NCBI RefSeq assembly: GCF_034190915.1
Contig: NW_026947509.1
Location: 30,388,767-30,452,766, forward strand
Length of the DNA: 64,000 bases
Source of the DNA: Cavia porcellus
Lineage: Eukaryota > Chordata > Mammalia > Rodentia > Caviidae
Direction: 5' to 3'
In this document: piece by piece, positions 11,377-22,985 of the stretch
How positions within the stretch are numbered: the first letter of the stretch is position 1
How the letters are laid out: every line of letters begins with the position of its first letter
Notes under the pieces: model-generated
What the model saw: only the letters and a program-made list of their open reading frames with translations
Databases searched by the model: none
What the model was told of the DNA's origin: nothing
Made by a program: the position numbers and the translations under genes

Positions 11377-11605
11377 AACTGATCGTATCAACTTGATTGG
11401 CTTGGGATTGGACTGTGTCTGGGTGGGTCATGGAGGAGTGACCCTGGGGACTCTGCACAGTCCTGGCCCCTTTCTCTCTGATGCTGGCTGTGCTCTGCTT
11501 CCCAGATACCAAGAACTGGACAGCTTTGCTCTGCACACTGCTCTGCCATGGTGATCCTGCCTGATATTGAGAGCCAAATATGCCTCTCCTTTAGATTTGG
11601 CTGCT
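11377..11605 (+). mobile_element. probable LTR-derived fragment
   Basis: A TATCAACTTGATTGGCTTGG start, a GTGTCTGGGTGGG block and an end reading GAGAGCCAAATATGCCTCTC resemble an interspersed LTR-type repeat whose 3' part carries the agCCAAAaT-aaa-CTctCCTtt motif shared with MaLR LTRs. Family not assigned. Confidence 0.42.
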
Positions 11606-11803
11606 GGGAATTATGTCCCAGAATCAGGAAAGCTGGCTAATCCACGCTCCTTTGCTTTAGCTTCCAACAGCTGATTTTGTTCCCTCTCAACAAAGGAAGT
11701 CTTCTCTTTCCTAGTTGCAGCAACCCCCCTTTCTTCTCTTCCTCCTGTCAACATTGCCTCTACTTCCCTGAAACAAAGCTTCCTAGATGGCCTTGTCAGG
11801 ACT

Positions 11804-12245
11804 TGGATCCAAAAGTCCCCCTAAAGACATATTGCACTGAAATCTTCATTGCTGATAGGTTTGGGGGCACTGATTGGATCATGAGAACTTTAACTTCATT
11901 AGTGGATTAATTTACTTATGGGCTCATAACTCCACAGCATTGCTGGGAGGCCATGGAAACGGGAGGTGGGGGCAGCCGAAGTGTGGGCCATGGGAGTATG
12001 AACTAGCTCCTGCCCTGCTCTCCGGACCCTCTCTCCGCTCTGTGCTTCCTGGTTGCTATACAGTGAGCAGATTTGCTCCGCTCTCCTCCCTCCCACCCCA
12101 CAGGAATATTTCTGCCTTACCACAGGCCAGAAACAGTGGAACCATCAGGCGCTGAGACTTCTCAAAACCATGGACCAACACAGACTTTTGCTCCTTAAAG
12201 TGCTTTGCTCAGTTATCTTGTCACAGGGACAAAAACCTGACTAAT
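11804..12245 (+). mobile_element. MaLR-type solo LTR, nearly complete
   Basis: The most complete copy of the local family. GATTGGATCATGAGAACTTT (11872) precedes GGATTAATTTACTTATGGGC, CTGGGAGGCCATGGAAACGG, CTCTGTGCTTCCTGGTTGC (about 12038), a CTGCCTTACCACAGGCC block (12112), AAAACCATGGACCAACACAG, and the end AGTTATCTTGTCACAGGGAC with CCTGACTAATC. The 5' first tens of bases are missing. Confidence 0.83.
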
Positions 12246-12561
12246 CTGGGCCAACTACTTCCCAGTGTCCCTCTTCCTGCACTGACCATTTCTTTCACAT
12301 CAACACAGGCCTCGACTTCACTGGAAGGTGAAGGCTGACTTAGTCCCTCGTATCTGGTTTCTCTGTTCCATTCCCTCCAGTGTTTCACATTCATGTGTTC
12401 ATGTGACAACTTTGTGATCAGTCTCCACCATCTACCAGGCCCAGTGCTCATGTGGCAGCAGCATTGTGGTCAACACGGAGGTGCCCTGAGTCACCCACCC
12501 TTAGGTGGGGAGACAGAGCCTGCCCAGCAGATAAGATGTGCTGTGACGTGTGCCACACTGA
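12246..12561. other. unannotated DNA
   Basis: Short interval between an LTR and an ID element. Nothing recognised. Confidence 0.4.
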
Positions 12562-12660
12562 GGCTGGAGATGCGGTCTGGGGGCAGAGCCCCAGCCTCGT
12601 ATATGTGAGACCTGGGTTTGACCCCAGTAAGGCAACACCAACGACAAAAACAAAACAGCA
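12562..12660 (+). repeat. ID element (tRNA-Ala/BC1-type SINE)
   Basis: It shows the ID order: GGCTGGAGATGCGGTCTG (decayed gggctggggatgtggctc), CAGAGCCCCAGCCTCG, then GACCTGGGTTTGACCCCAGT (12609-12628), in which the Pol III B box has one or two changes. An A-rich tail of CAAAAACAAAACA type follows. It has no B1 half, unlike copies at 26251 and 47941. Confidence 0.8.
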
Positions 12661-13069
12661 GTGATGACAACAGAGTGAGTGGCACAAGGCAGAGCCACTT
12701 GGAGTAGGAGGAGTCGCCATAGCCAGGTGTAACAAATTACTGTGTTCTCAGAGGGGTGACAGGTGGAATCCGAGGAAACAGGAGGAGAAGGAGACCCTGA
12801 TAAGAGTGCAGGCCGGTCCTGTCTAATGAAGGAACCATTCACACTGACATGAAGGTCCAGGGAGTGTGGAGCCCAGTCCAGGTCTGCTCCCATGTCCCCA
12901 TCCCATATGTCCCCCTTCCCCTGGCCTCCCCCTTAGCAAGTCCTGGTTGTGCTCAGCTTTTAATCGACATTCACTTTTCAACTCTGTAATCAACACCTGC
13001 ACCCGCGTCGCACCCACATCCACCCAGGGCCACAGGGAAGGGCTCTTCAGAGCTGGCCGTGCACTGTGC
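12661..13069. other. unannotated DNA
   Basis: Nothing recognised. Many overlapping frames, none with a motif. Confidence 0.4.
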
Positions 13070-13320
13070 TCCTAATTGAAAATGAAGAGCATTGATTTCT
13101 CCTTTCCCTCTGTGAGCTCTCTGGGTGGCAGGAGGAAGCTCAATGACTGCTTTATCTTGAGTGCTATCGTCACCATAGCAACCAAGCACCACAGCCTCTG
13201 GATCACCCAGTGCCATGCCTTCCACCTGCACTTTATCTCCTGACACCACTGAGGATAATATGGTGATGATATGATCATCATGATGCCGCCACAAGCCATC
13301 ATTAATCATGTCCTCAGGAA
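13070..13320. promoter_or_regulatory. candidate regulatory block with an RFX X-box
   Basis: A repeat-free block with a perfect RFX-type inverted repeat, GTCACCATAGCAAC (13169-13182; consensus GTNRCC-N0-3-RGYAAC). It also has an E-box CCACCTGC (about 13224), GATA-type TTATCT sites and an ATGATATGATCATCATGATG palindrome-rich stretch near 13264-13283. RFX proteins bind such boxes in ciliary and MHC-II gene control. Activity here is inferred. Confidence 0.42.
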
Positions 13321-15692
13321 GGACGTTGTACCTTCCTGAATCCTCTCAAAGGAGGAAATCCTCTCAAAGGCTCTTGACGCATTCCCGTGCTTCTCAGAGC
13401 ACTCAGCAGCCCCAGGTCCAGTAGTGAGTGTGCCTAACACCGCAGGAGGTGGGCATTCCTGTGAAATTCAGCAGAGCAGACACTGCTTATAGGCTGAGAC
13501 CGCCTGCTACACACCACGGTCCTGGTCATCCACCCCTACCTAAGCCAAGTGTCTGCCCATCCTCACAAAATGCCTTCTGGCTTCCATTGCTCCTCCCAAA
13601 ACTAAGATATTAATTAATCAGTAAAGACTTCATGTATCTGTGTCGGTTAGACCTTGCCACTCTGTAAACAGAACCTAAGAAGCATGATTTTAAAACAAGA
13701 CTGTCCCAAACCTGTGTAATGCACTGGTCCTTTAGTTCAAGTCCTTGTCTGTCATTTAGAAACATGCACAAACCTATCCAGGTCCGCTTTTCTCCTCTCT
13801 GCTAGGAAAAGCGCCACCTGGTTCGGGCCCACGGAAGTGAATTTAGTGAGCAGCTCATCCACGAAATGAGACATGACTCTAACATACACAGCTGCCGCAT
13901 CTTAACCGTCACTACTTGTCTGGCCTGGGGTCTGCATTTCATGTGCCCGTCTAAGTACAAAATACGTGGTGACCTTTTGCAAATGGGACCAAGAGATGTG
14001 GGAACAGGAAAGGGTAAGTCAGAAGAATTAAGATGTGCTAAGTCCAGGTTCTGACTCCCCATTTTGCATGGAATCATTATGTACTAAAAACACATATTAA
14101 TAAAAGGCAAAACTTGAAAAAATACTTATACAGGTGAGACACGCATACAGAAGTCTTCCTGTGGGATTGACTTAGTCTGTGACTGGTGTGACATCGCTGG
14201 TGAGGCTGTTCCCTGATTATTACATTAATCATAGCATCTTTGCAGCCTCCCACGAACGCAAGACTGGGGTGGACGTGTAGTTGCATCCTTGTTGAACTCC
14301 CAGTTTTCCGACTGCCCTGTGAGGGATCTGCAGTCCTAGTGGGTATCTTTGAGCAAACGCGGTTCTTAAGGCCATGCTATCACCTCTGCTGGACTCTGCA
14401 GCCTTCAAAGGTCTGAAGGAGAATCTTGAGTCTTGGGGAGAAGCTCCGCCTTTGAGATGAAAACCTGCTCCAGTACTTATAAAACAACAGTTTGGAAAAC
14501 CTCAGCACTTAAAAGCATCCTGGGAATTGCAGGCTGCTCTCAGACACCTCAGACTCCTCTGTTTGCCTGCTGGCCTACACATTTGTAAAAGCAATGTGTC
14601 AGCTACCTGGGCATGAGCCATAACTGATTGCAGGCTGAGCTGGAGGGAGACTGCCCCCGGGGTGACAGAGCAGGCATGTGGGCTGCACAAGGCTGCTCTG
14701 GTCCCCTTTGGCACAGTGGAAGTCGACATATACAGGGTCAATCTTTCTCCTCCCTACTGGAAAGGGAGCAGAGGGAGGTGGGGCTCACCTGGAATGATGC
14801 CCACCCTTGGGAGCTGGGAGGCTGCAGATTGAGGAGTGCTATATTGGGAGTCGGCCAGTGCTGGTACAGTCCCCAAGGCAGCCCCAAGTGAGAAAGAGGC
14901 TGTAGGTTTAGCAAACAAAGAGGATTAAATTAGAGAGAGGATTAAAGATAAACACAGGTAAGTGTTTTAATAAGCAGATCTCAAGCATGTGAAATGCAAA
15001 TAGCACTGGGCATCCTGCACTTCATCTGGCCACCCTAGAAGACCCCAGTCAGGACAGGACCCTTGCAGGGAGCTGAGGTCATGGAGGGAGGAGCACCAGA
15101 TGGAAACCCCAGCTCCAGAGACCGAGGCAGAACAAGAAGTCAGAACTGGCCTGGGAATTGGATCCAAGTGGGAGTGGGTCTGGCAGAGGAGAGATGAGAC
15201 CGGGACAAATTGTCTGGAATAACAGGCTGAGTCAGACTGCTGGCAGGAGCCACCAAGGGTGCATGGCTCACTGTGGCTGAAGGAATACAGGAATACGGCT
15301 TCTGGGGCCCTTGGGAGCTCACCAGATACAGCATAGGGGAGATGAATGAGGCTCCTCTCTCCCCAATCCTAGCCCTCAGCTGGAAATGCAAGGTCTCTCT
15401 CGCTCTCCATGGCAGCTGAATGCCACTGCCAGAAGGAAGACAGCAGCGCTGGCGTCATTTCTGGCTGGCCTCAGAACTGCTTCCTTCAAAATGTTAGTCA
15501 AGGAGAAACACAGAGGTAAGAGTCTAGGAAAGTATCAACTATGGCTTTCTACTTCTGTTTTCTGGGTCACCTAGGTCATCGAGTCCAGACTGACTTTCTT
15601 CTGATGGCTCTGCTGTCCCTCATCAGTGCTCGCATACAGCAGGGGCTGGAAGTGTCCCCAAAGGCCACATGTGAAGGGTTGTTCTCCAGTTT
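13321..15692. other. unannotated DNA
   Basis: About 2.4 kb without a recognised gene or repeat apart from the small duplication at its left edge. The longest open frames are under 92 codons. Confidence 0.4.
13339..13370 (+). repeat. short tandem duplication
   Basis: AATCCTCTCAAAGG occurs twice, about 18 bp apart, separated by AGGA. A recent slippage-type duplication. Confidence 0.8.
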
Positions 15693-15965
15693 CTGGCATG
15701 TTGGGATGGGGAGCATGGTGGGAGGAAGTAAGGTCATCGGGCTGTGGCTTGCAGGGCCTCAAGTGTCACCTCCCTTCCTTCTTCCTTCCTCTGCCGTGCA
15801 TTCCCATCCCATGGGTGGCCTCATTGCAGAGGCCAGGGGACAAAAGCACAGGGCCAAGTGACCATGGCCTGAAGCCCCTGAAACCATGAGCTGAAATAAA
15901 TTTTTCCTTCTTTTAAACTGATTATCTCAAGGATTTCATCAAAGTGATAGAAGCAGAATAACACA
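15693..15965 (+). mobile_element. MaLR-type LTR, 5' truncated
   Basis: The order is GGCATGTTGGGATGGGGAGC, a polypyrimidine CTTCCTTCTTCCTTCC block, GGCCAAGTGACCATGGCCTG (15852), CCATGAGCTGAAATAAATTT (15884) and an end with AAGTGATAGAAGCAGAATAA. All are in the family order. The first third is missing. Confidence 0.8.
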
Positions 15966-16394
15966 CAAGGTAACAGATCAAACGAATGGCAAGGGTGACT
16001 CCTAGTGACCCTGGGAAGTTGCCAAGACCAGAGTCACTATTCTTGTCACCTAGCCAGTATCTGACCCATAGTCTGTACCAATGCTAATATGAATACACTC
16101 ACATGGATACGCACACACATGAGAACTATAATAACTGCGTGTCACAGTGACTCCTGAACACAGGTGCTGGTCATTGTCACAATAAAGAGAAGGCAAGTGG
16201 AGGACAGGAGGTTCACTCGCTGACCCAGGTTAATATCATGTGTGGGAGCCAGAGAGCGAGGCTCAGACTCAGCATCCAGCCTGTGGCTGTCACAGTCTGG
16301 GACATTTGTCACAGTGAGTTAGAACAGAACAATTCCCCACAGGTGGGGTGGAGCTCCAAGCCAGGTCCCTGCATATTCGTTCCCACCCACCTGG
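15966..16394. other. unannotated DNA
   Basis: Nothing recognised before the CA repeat. Confidence 0.4.
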
Positions 16395-16397
16395 ACA

Positions 16398-16434
<37 letters not shown>
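16395..16434. repeat. (AC)n microsatellite
   Basis: About 20 AC units with one CAT interruption near 16402. Apparent proteins across it are repeat translation only. Confidence 0.95.
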
Positions 16435-16437
<3 letters not shown>

Positions 16438-17459
16438 GCAGGGCAGACTGTGCATCGGGTTGTGCACTGCCCTGCTCTGCCTGTCACTGTGTCACAGCAC
16501 CCTTCTCTCACTTTCTGTCCTGGGACCGGATCAGATGCTCTACTCGGCATCTGGCTTCCTTGCTGCCAACCCTGCTTCTGTCTCGTACTAACACTGGCCA
16601 CACTCATGTGCGCCTTGCTGAGAACACCAACTAAGGGCATGCAGCCTGCCTTTTGAACTTTCAGGAACCAGAGCCATGCCCTTAAATAGATGGAATAACT
16701 CTGGCTATAGTTGCTTAGTGGGAGGAAATGCCAAGCTCTGTCCTGGAAAAAATTCCTAGCATGGAAAATCAATCGTGCCCTTCTTCTTGCCTGTGGGATC
16801 CTGGGGGCGATATTTCCTACACGTTCCTACCAGGTGGGAAAATAACTCCTACTTTTCATTGCAACAATTATAGATCTAGAATTTATTAAATTTAGACTTC
16901 CTAATTTTTCTCTGTTGCTAAACAGATATACACCAACAAGATGCAATTTTTCTAGCCCAAAATAAACAGAGCAAATACTTTCCCAGATCCCACGAGCCCT
17001 TAGCATGAGACTGGACCCTGCCTTGGGCTTCTCGCTTGGTTCTCACACTGGGCAGAGCTGGCTGAGGGTGCCCGCTGTGAACCGGATGCACTGAGACCAC
17101 TGGGATCATTCGGTGGCGGCTTCTATGTGACCCGGTCCCAAAGGGTCTGCCTGTTTTGTTATGTGGTAGACTTTGTCCATCAGTCCTGGGCTTCCCTGCA
17201 TGTCATGTCAAGTTATGGAAAGAGACTCTCGGAGTCCTCATTTGCCCTGGGTTAATGGATTCAGGAATTCTCATACCGGAAAGAGATCACTGTAAACTCA
17301 GCACAACTGTCCTCCCCAGACAGCAGGAGTTCGTTCAGATCAGTTGTCAGGCAAGGGAGACCCTTCAAGTCCAAACAATCCTCTCATGGTCTTTCTGTGT
17401 ACGTTTCTGTTCACACATGAAGCTCTGCTTTCTGGGCATTCAGACCTGACTAATCCTCT
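16435..17459. other. unannotated DNA
   Basis: No element identified. A 97-codon plus frame at 17156-17449 has no known motif and no supporting context. Confidence 0.4.
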
Positions 17460-17700
17460 TTCCTCATGAGTGGTATCAAAATATTTGAAGACACCTATCA
17501 GAATTCTAATTTCTCCTCTTACCTTGATGGCATTTCTAATAATTGCTGAATGAATTATTCCATGTGGTGATGAGATAATTGGTTAGCTGCTTGATTTAGA
17601 TTCTTATCTCTGCTGATGAGGTCAATACATTCCAGCTGGATTAAACCTAGACAAATTCTTTTAAAATAAAACCATAAAGCAATTTTTGAAATGCTAAATA
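17460..17700. promoter_or_regulatory. candidate AT-rich conserved element
   Basis: A repeat-free, AT-rich block with clustered homeodomain-type and GATA-type cores: TTTCTAATAATTGCTGAATG, GATGAGATAATTGGTTAGC and TTCTTATCTCTGC. This composition resembles forebrain and neural enhancers, but conservation could not be tested. Confidence 0.3.
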
Positions 17701-17829
17701 GCTAGAAGAAAATGTTAGCAAGACAAACCTGGGAGTAGATGTGCCATTTTTAAGTATAACTTCCTAATCGGAATGCATGAAGAGAACATTTATTGGTTTT
17801 TCAAAGTAAAAAATCACAGGCTGCTAGAT

Positions 17830-18600
17830 GTTACAGTAACCCATAAGAAGTTAAAAGTAGACAGCATATTGAGAATATTTGTAGCCCATATGGTGAATGA
17901 TTGGAATCCTCAGTGTAACAGGCACTTACTCTGTAAGAAAAATAATGGTGGCATGAACAGCCACAAAAATAATAAATTCACGTGACTAACAAGCATAGAA
18001 ATGCAAACTGGAACATAGATGTGTTTTTTACCTCTTGGTTTGGAAAGGATTAAAGACAGATCAGGCCTGGCCTTGATGAGATCTGGGAGAACAGCTATGC
18101 AGAATGGCATTCAGCTTCTCTCGGGAAGTCAGTCAAATATGCGTCAGCAGCACTTTTACCCAGAAAGCCCAGTGCGGTGATTATGTGAAGGAAGAGGTTA
18201 TCAGGAATGTTGGCAAAGGCTTACATACAAGGCCAGTTAATTAGTGTTTGGAAATTAGAGTTAAGGTTGTTAAGTTGAATGTTTCACAATGTGGTACTGA
18301 AAGAAATATATTTTCTCAAGTTGCAAAATACGGTTATGACATACAAAATGCAGAAGAGATTAAGGTCTGCATGTAGCTCAAGCCCACGCACAGCCAATTA
18401 AATAAGCAAATTCTACTGTGGCTTTGTACATGTGCACAGGAACAAATTTGGAAGAGCATAACCGTGGCCTGCCTCTAGAAGAGTTTAGGTAGTGTCTGTT
18501 TTTGTCTTTGTGTGCGTGCACTTTATAATTCTACAATAAACTTTATAATTCTCCTAAAATGAGATAAAACTAAAATAAATAAAGAAGTAGCACTTACTGC
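17830..18600 (+). mobile_element. old L1 (L1M/HAL1-like) 3' end
   Basis: Sequence near 18000 reads AGAAATGCAAACTGGAACAT, the position where L1 ORF2 tails carry gaaatgcaaatt-aaacc. Further on, CATAACCGTGGCCTGCCTCT and a 3' section with TTCTACAATAAACTTTATAA and AAAATAAATAAA follow the L1ME/HAL1 3' end pattern. No usable reading frame survives. Confidence 0.5.
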
Positions 18601-20034
18601 ATATCAATAAAATAATATAAAATCCCCCAACCCAAGGCTAGTAGGGTTGTGGTAAAAGGATAGCCCAATCTTGTGACTATGTAAATCAGAGGGACAGCCT
18701 CGGAGGTCAACATGGTTTTATTGACCAAGACTCACATAAAGTGTCCCTCATTTTTATGGAGCGATGCCCCTCTGGCAGTAACTCTGAAGATCAAGACTGT
18801 TCCAGGAATGTGTTCAATACAATATTGTGCATCCATGTGTGATAATGGATGAGTAAGTCCACCAAAGGACTGTCTAGCCATCATGAACATTGCAATCACC
18901 AATTTTTGTTTAATACACATAATCATCTCTTCACTGTGTGACATTATTTTTAAATCATAAGAATTCCTGTCTGCCAGGACTGTACATTCACTGCAGGTAG
19001 TTGGGGCAGAGGATGAAATGTAGAGATAGAGGAGAAGATTTTGATATCTAATATTAGTATCACAGTAATTTCACATAGCTTTGGAAATATAAAGCCAAGA
19101 AAATGAGTAAAAGTATTAGAATTTTTCTCCTTAAGATGAGAGAAAATATGTTTTCTTTCATTCATCAAATTCCTTTTTCTGACAACTCCCAAGGACCTTG
19201 TGTAATAGTGCACTCTGGGAATTTATCTGAGATCAGTGTAAACTTTATCACTTCATATATTTGGGTAGTATTACTTAGCAATAGTAACACTTAGTAATAG
19301 TAACTCTCAGTATCACTTAGCAAGTTCTTAGTAGTGTTATTACCTAGTAATATTACTAAGTAATAGAAATAGTTACTGATTGCTGTGTTTATGTCTTGCT
19401 AACTGTGATTCCCGTAGTCACCCACTCAATAACAATCAATTTTGCCTGTTCTGCCGTCTGTGATATGTGTTGATCTCTGCATCTGTTTAAACCCTGTGTC
19501 TCAATTCTGATTTTCACAAAGAGGAAACCAAGGCTGAGAGCAGGTAGACCCTGCCTGGGGGTCCCAGTGATTTCAGACACAGCCGAGCTGGTAGCCACGT
19601 CCAGGGCTGCTTTCAACACAGCTTCCGATGTATCCAGTGCCACCAGCTTAATGTGGAAACTGACTCTGGCCAGCTGGGACTTGCATGCTGCTAGTAGGCT
19701 GAAGGTTTTTCCTACTCATGACACATGGCACACTTTGGCTGTACACTGGCTCAGATACCTACTCAGGGTTGGGAACTCTGTCCATGACTGTGACACAAAC
19801 TCTGATTAATCCCTGAGTTTTCTTTTCCTTGCTGGGAACACACAGCTAGTCAATACCCTTACTTATCAACGTCAGCCAGGGTCACTGAATGGGCAGACTC
19901 CAGCCACTGATCAAGGCCGCAGTAGAGGGGTCATCTTTTGGGTTAAGTCTCAGAGTTGTTAAGTGACTAGTATTATCTTAACTAGTACCTTAACTAGTAT
20001 ACTGAGTATTTGCTTTTCTGCTTATCATTCGCCC

Positions 20035-20039
<5 letters not shown>
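18601..20039. other. unannotated AT-rich DNA with short tandem motifs
   Basis: Contains AT-rich near-repeats. At 19256-19385 units related to TTAGTAATAGTAAC recur several times, and at 19972-20000 TTAACTAGTA occurs twice. A 70-codon minus frame at 18732-18944 has no recognised motif. At 19500-19560 a short inverted MIR-like piece is possible but not secure. Confidence 0.45.

Positions 20040-20082
<43 letters not shown>
20040..20082. repeat. (TG)n microsatellite at an ID tail
   Basis: About 21 perfect TG units directly abutting the 3' end of an inverted ID/B1 SINE. On the SINE's sense strand it is a (CA)n tail. Confidence 0.95.
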
Positions 20083-20083
<1 letters not shown>

Positions 20084-20256
20084 TGTTGGGCATTAAACCC
20101 TGGGCATTCACACCTAGCTACATTTAGAACCCTTTTTATGTTTCATTTTCAGGCAGGATCTTGCCAGTTTGCTGTGTCTGGGCTTCATCTTTTGATCTTT
20201 CTACCTCAGCCTCCTAGAATGCTGGGGTTACAGCCATGTGCCACCATGCCTGGCTT
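20083..20256 (-). repeat. B1-dID-like composite SINE
   Basis: Inverted ID end first (GGTGTTGGGCATTAAACCCT, complement of the agggttcaat-ccagcacc tail). Then, after a linker, the inverted B1: AGGATCTTGCCAGTTTGCTG, CTACCTCAGCCTCCTAGAAT and the 7SL head GCCACCATGCCTGGCTT. This arrangement is a B1-ID fusion in minus orientation. Confidence 0.85.
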
Positions 20257-21814
20257 ATCTCCTTCTACTTTAAGGCAACTGGTATGACATTTGGCATTAA
20301 AAAAATTTTTCTGCCGGTAACCATCAAAGATGTGGGTCCTGCATCTTGGAATGAATTTCTAAACAGTTTTATACTCACTGCCTCCACTTATAACCCGGAT
20401 ATAATAATAAACATAACACCAACCCATTCAGTTGCTAAAAAGTGGACTGGAAGGTTAGGTAACATTTAAGAACTGTAAGCTTGCACAAAACTCTTCGGGA
20501 ACTCAGTGTCCTAGTCTGACAGTGGGCTGGTTATCAACCTGCCAAGGTTGCTGGTGAGGTCCAGAGCCAGTACCGGTACCTGCAATCAGCCAAGACCCAG
20601 GGTGGTCATCATTCCTCCCTGGTCTGAGCTCTCCTGCCTCTGCTGTCCCAGGGCAGTAGATGACTCACCCTCCCCTCCATCACAGACTGAGAACCTTAAA
20701 GCTCTGCCCTTACTGTCCTTGAGTTCCATGCACCCTTGTCTCGCTCAGCCCCTCCTTCAATCCCTGTCATGACAGCCCCCCACCCCGTGAAGACCCTTTG
20801 CATCTCCATCCAGTGCCCTCCTCCTTCTAACCTGGCTTCCCTGTCCACAGCCACAGCAGAGGTAAAGAGAAACTGCGCACAGACCCAGATAGAACATGGG
20901 TTCAGCCTGCAGCCTCAGCGCAGTGAGCAGCATCAGTACCTGGGGGAGACAGGGCACAGGGGCCTGGCGGTACCAAGCAGCATGGAGAAGAGAGCGGATT
21001 GTATGATGGGACTGCAGTGATGCAAGATGCACACAGGTCTGCAGGTGGCTGCGGAAGACTCCACGAAGCAAGGATTTCTCACCATGCTTCTGAAGCAAGA
21101 GCATCTGCTTCAGAACCCAAGCTCCTGGGAGGGATCCTGGCAATAGCTCTGACCAGCATGGACACACTACATAGCAGAGATGCCAAGAGGACCTGGGATG
21201 GGGCAGCAGGAGTCTAGGGACACAGGACTCAGATTCCTTCAGGTGGGGTCATCTGTTGGATGCTTGCTGTGTGGTACAGGGTGGAGCGCAGGGCACCAGT
21301 GCAAGAGTGGGGCTCAGTGCTGGCAGCAGATGGATTCCAGCCAGGATACTGGCAGAGGGATGCACATGGCAAGGGTGGCTCCTGACCCTGGCAGCTGCCC
21401 ACTGAATAATGAAGGAGGGCTGAGTTTCTCAGACACCAATGCTCTGCTACCAGCCAGATCGCCTGGCTCTTGGTTACCTTTTCTGATTGAAAAGGAAAGA
21501 GTTCAAAACTGTGCTATAGATGTCTGGTAAAAGAAACCTTCTTCTAAGAGATCAAATCCTGTTCGCTGTCAGGTGGCAGCTACATCTACCAGCCACAAAG
21601 GCCAGAAATTTCAAGCTTGGTCAGAGAGCCTGATGCATGGAAGAAAGAAGGAAAAGGATTTCCCATGTTTAAGTCACTGAATAGATCAACAGCTGAGGAG
21701 AAAAACAGGCAGAAAGCCGGTGGCCCATCCTGACTTTGAAAATGATCGTCATAGAGCCCCAGGCCCAGTTTTCTTTATCTCCAAAGGAAAATGATCTATG
21801 GAAAGAGGTCAGGC
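20257..21814. other. unannotated DNA
   Basis: About 1.5 kb, GC-richer from 20550 on. A 136-codon minus frame and a 116-codon plus frame overlap other frames and show no domain. Confidence 0.4.
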
Positions 21815-21945
21815 AATAAAGGAAGAGGAGGCAGGAGTATCTCAAGTTGGAGCCCAAACTGGGCATCTCAGTAAGACCCTCTATCCAAACAAAAAGTAAA
21901 AAGGGCTGGGAATGCAGATCCCAAATACCACAAACAAACAGAAAC
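21815..21945 (+). repeat. B1-dID-like SINE, 5' truncated
   Basis: GAGGAGGCAGGAGTATCTCA and AGTAAGACCCTCTATCC give the 3' half of B1. The A-rich linker AAAAAGTAAAAA leads into GGGCTGGGAATGCAG, the ID start. The ID part stops after about 30 bp, close to the MER2 start. Confidence 0.7.
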
Positions 21946-21948
21946 AGA

Positions 21949-22272
21949 CAGGTTGAGCCATCTTTATCCAAAATCCAAAGAAATCTGAAATGTTCCAAAA
22001 TATGAAAGTTTTTGGGCACAGGCCTGATGTCACAGATGGAAAATGACACACGTGATCTCATGTTTCAGGTCTTAGTTAAACTAGAGGTGCCCTGAAAGTA
22101 CTGTGTAAAATTACCTTCAGGCTATGTGCATAAGACTCATATGGAATATAAATGAATTCTGTTAGACTTGGATCCCATCTCCAAGATATGTACATGCAAA
22201 TATTCCAAAAATTTTTTAAAAGCCTGCAGTCCAAAACACTGTTGATCCCAAGCATTTCAGATAAGGGTATTC
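21949..22272 (+). mobile_element. MER2 (pogo/Tigger-type non-autonomous DNA transposon)
   Basis: The left end CAGGTTGAGCCATCTTTATC and repeated AAATCCAAAGAAATCTGAAA / CCAAAATATGAAAGTTTTTG match MER2. The right end CCAAGCATTTCAGATAAGGG then TATTCCA is the partly decayed inverted repeat of the left. About 320 bp survives with the internal order preserved (GGCTATGTGCATAAGACTCA near 22121). Non-coding passenger element that depended on another element's transposase. Confidence 0.85.
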
Positions 22273-22924
22273 CACCTGCACAAGTACCTCCTGACAGCTG
22301 GAATTCTCCACTGAATTCTGAAATGTTTTAATTGTTCCTGGAGTTTTTCTCCGGAGTGATGTGTTTTTTTCCAATTTAGATAAGATATGCCATAACTGTT
22401 CCAGCAGGTGTAGCTCTGAGAAGACAGTGAAGTTTTGATGTGATGGAATTCCCATAACATTCTGTAGCCCACAGAAAGGGCGGCATAATTTCCTGAAAAA
22501 GGTTCAGGGTGAGAAGCATGTTCCTCCACTCAGCGATTTCCCACAGTGCCAAACAGGATGTAACTTGCAGCTGAAATGATGAACTTTTTACCCTTGGACC
22601 GCTCAGGGAAGCCTAACTCCCACTAAACTGTCCTTGGTCAAATTCCTTTTAGATGAGAACCGGGCAGCAGGATTGGCCCTGGCTGTGACTTTGACATTTG
22701 TAGGAAAATATCTGCATTTGTTGGGTCCTGGAGGGGTGTGCTGCCAGTGGACCCCTCTCTGGGAGCCAGGGTGCCTAGGTTTAGCATTTGACATTGGGAG
22801 AACACACTTACAGTGCTAGGGGACAGTGGGGGACCTTTGCCCTGGACCCATGACCCTTCCAGCAGATTTCCATTGTATCGAGGGCAGCAGTGGCTGTTAG
22901 CAGGGTTCATGAAGATCCTCTGGC
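22273..22924. other. unannotated DNA
   Basis: No element recognised. Confidence 0.4.
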
Positions 22925-22985
22925 CCATAATTCTCACTTTATAGACAAAGCACCTGGAGCTCAGAGCTGAGAGCCACTTGTCACC
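22925..22985 (-). repeat. MIR fragment, inverted
   Basis: ATTCTCACTTTATAGACAAA and AGAGCCACTTGTCACC fit the inverted 3' half of MIR (cattttacagatgaggaaact..agtgacttgtcac). Short and diverged. Confidence 0.45.

Noticed and set aside
12562..12660. Functional tRNA or BC1-type RNA gene
   Set aside because: The promoter boxes are altered and the sequence fits a decayed ID SINE.
16290..16772. 160-codon minus frame with a cysteine-valine run
   Set aside because: It crosses an AC microsatellite and shows no domain elsewhere.
18732..18944. Possible processed pseudogene (70-codon minus frame)
   Set aside because: No parent protein recognised and no A-tail or target duplication seen.
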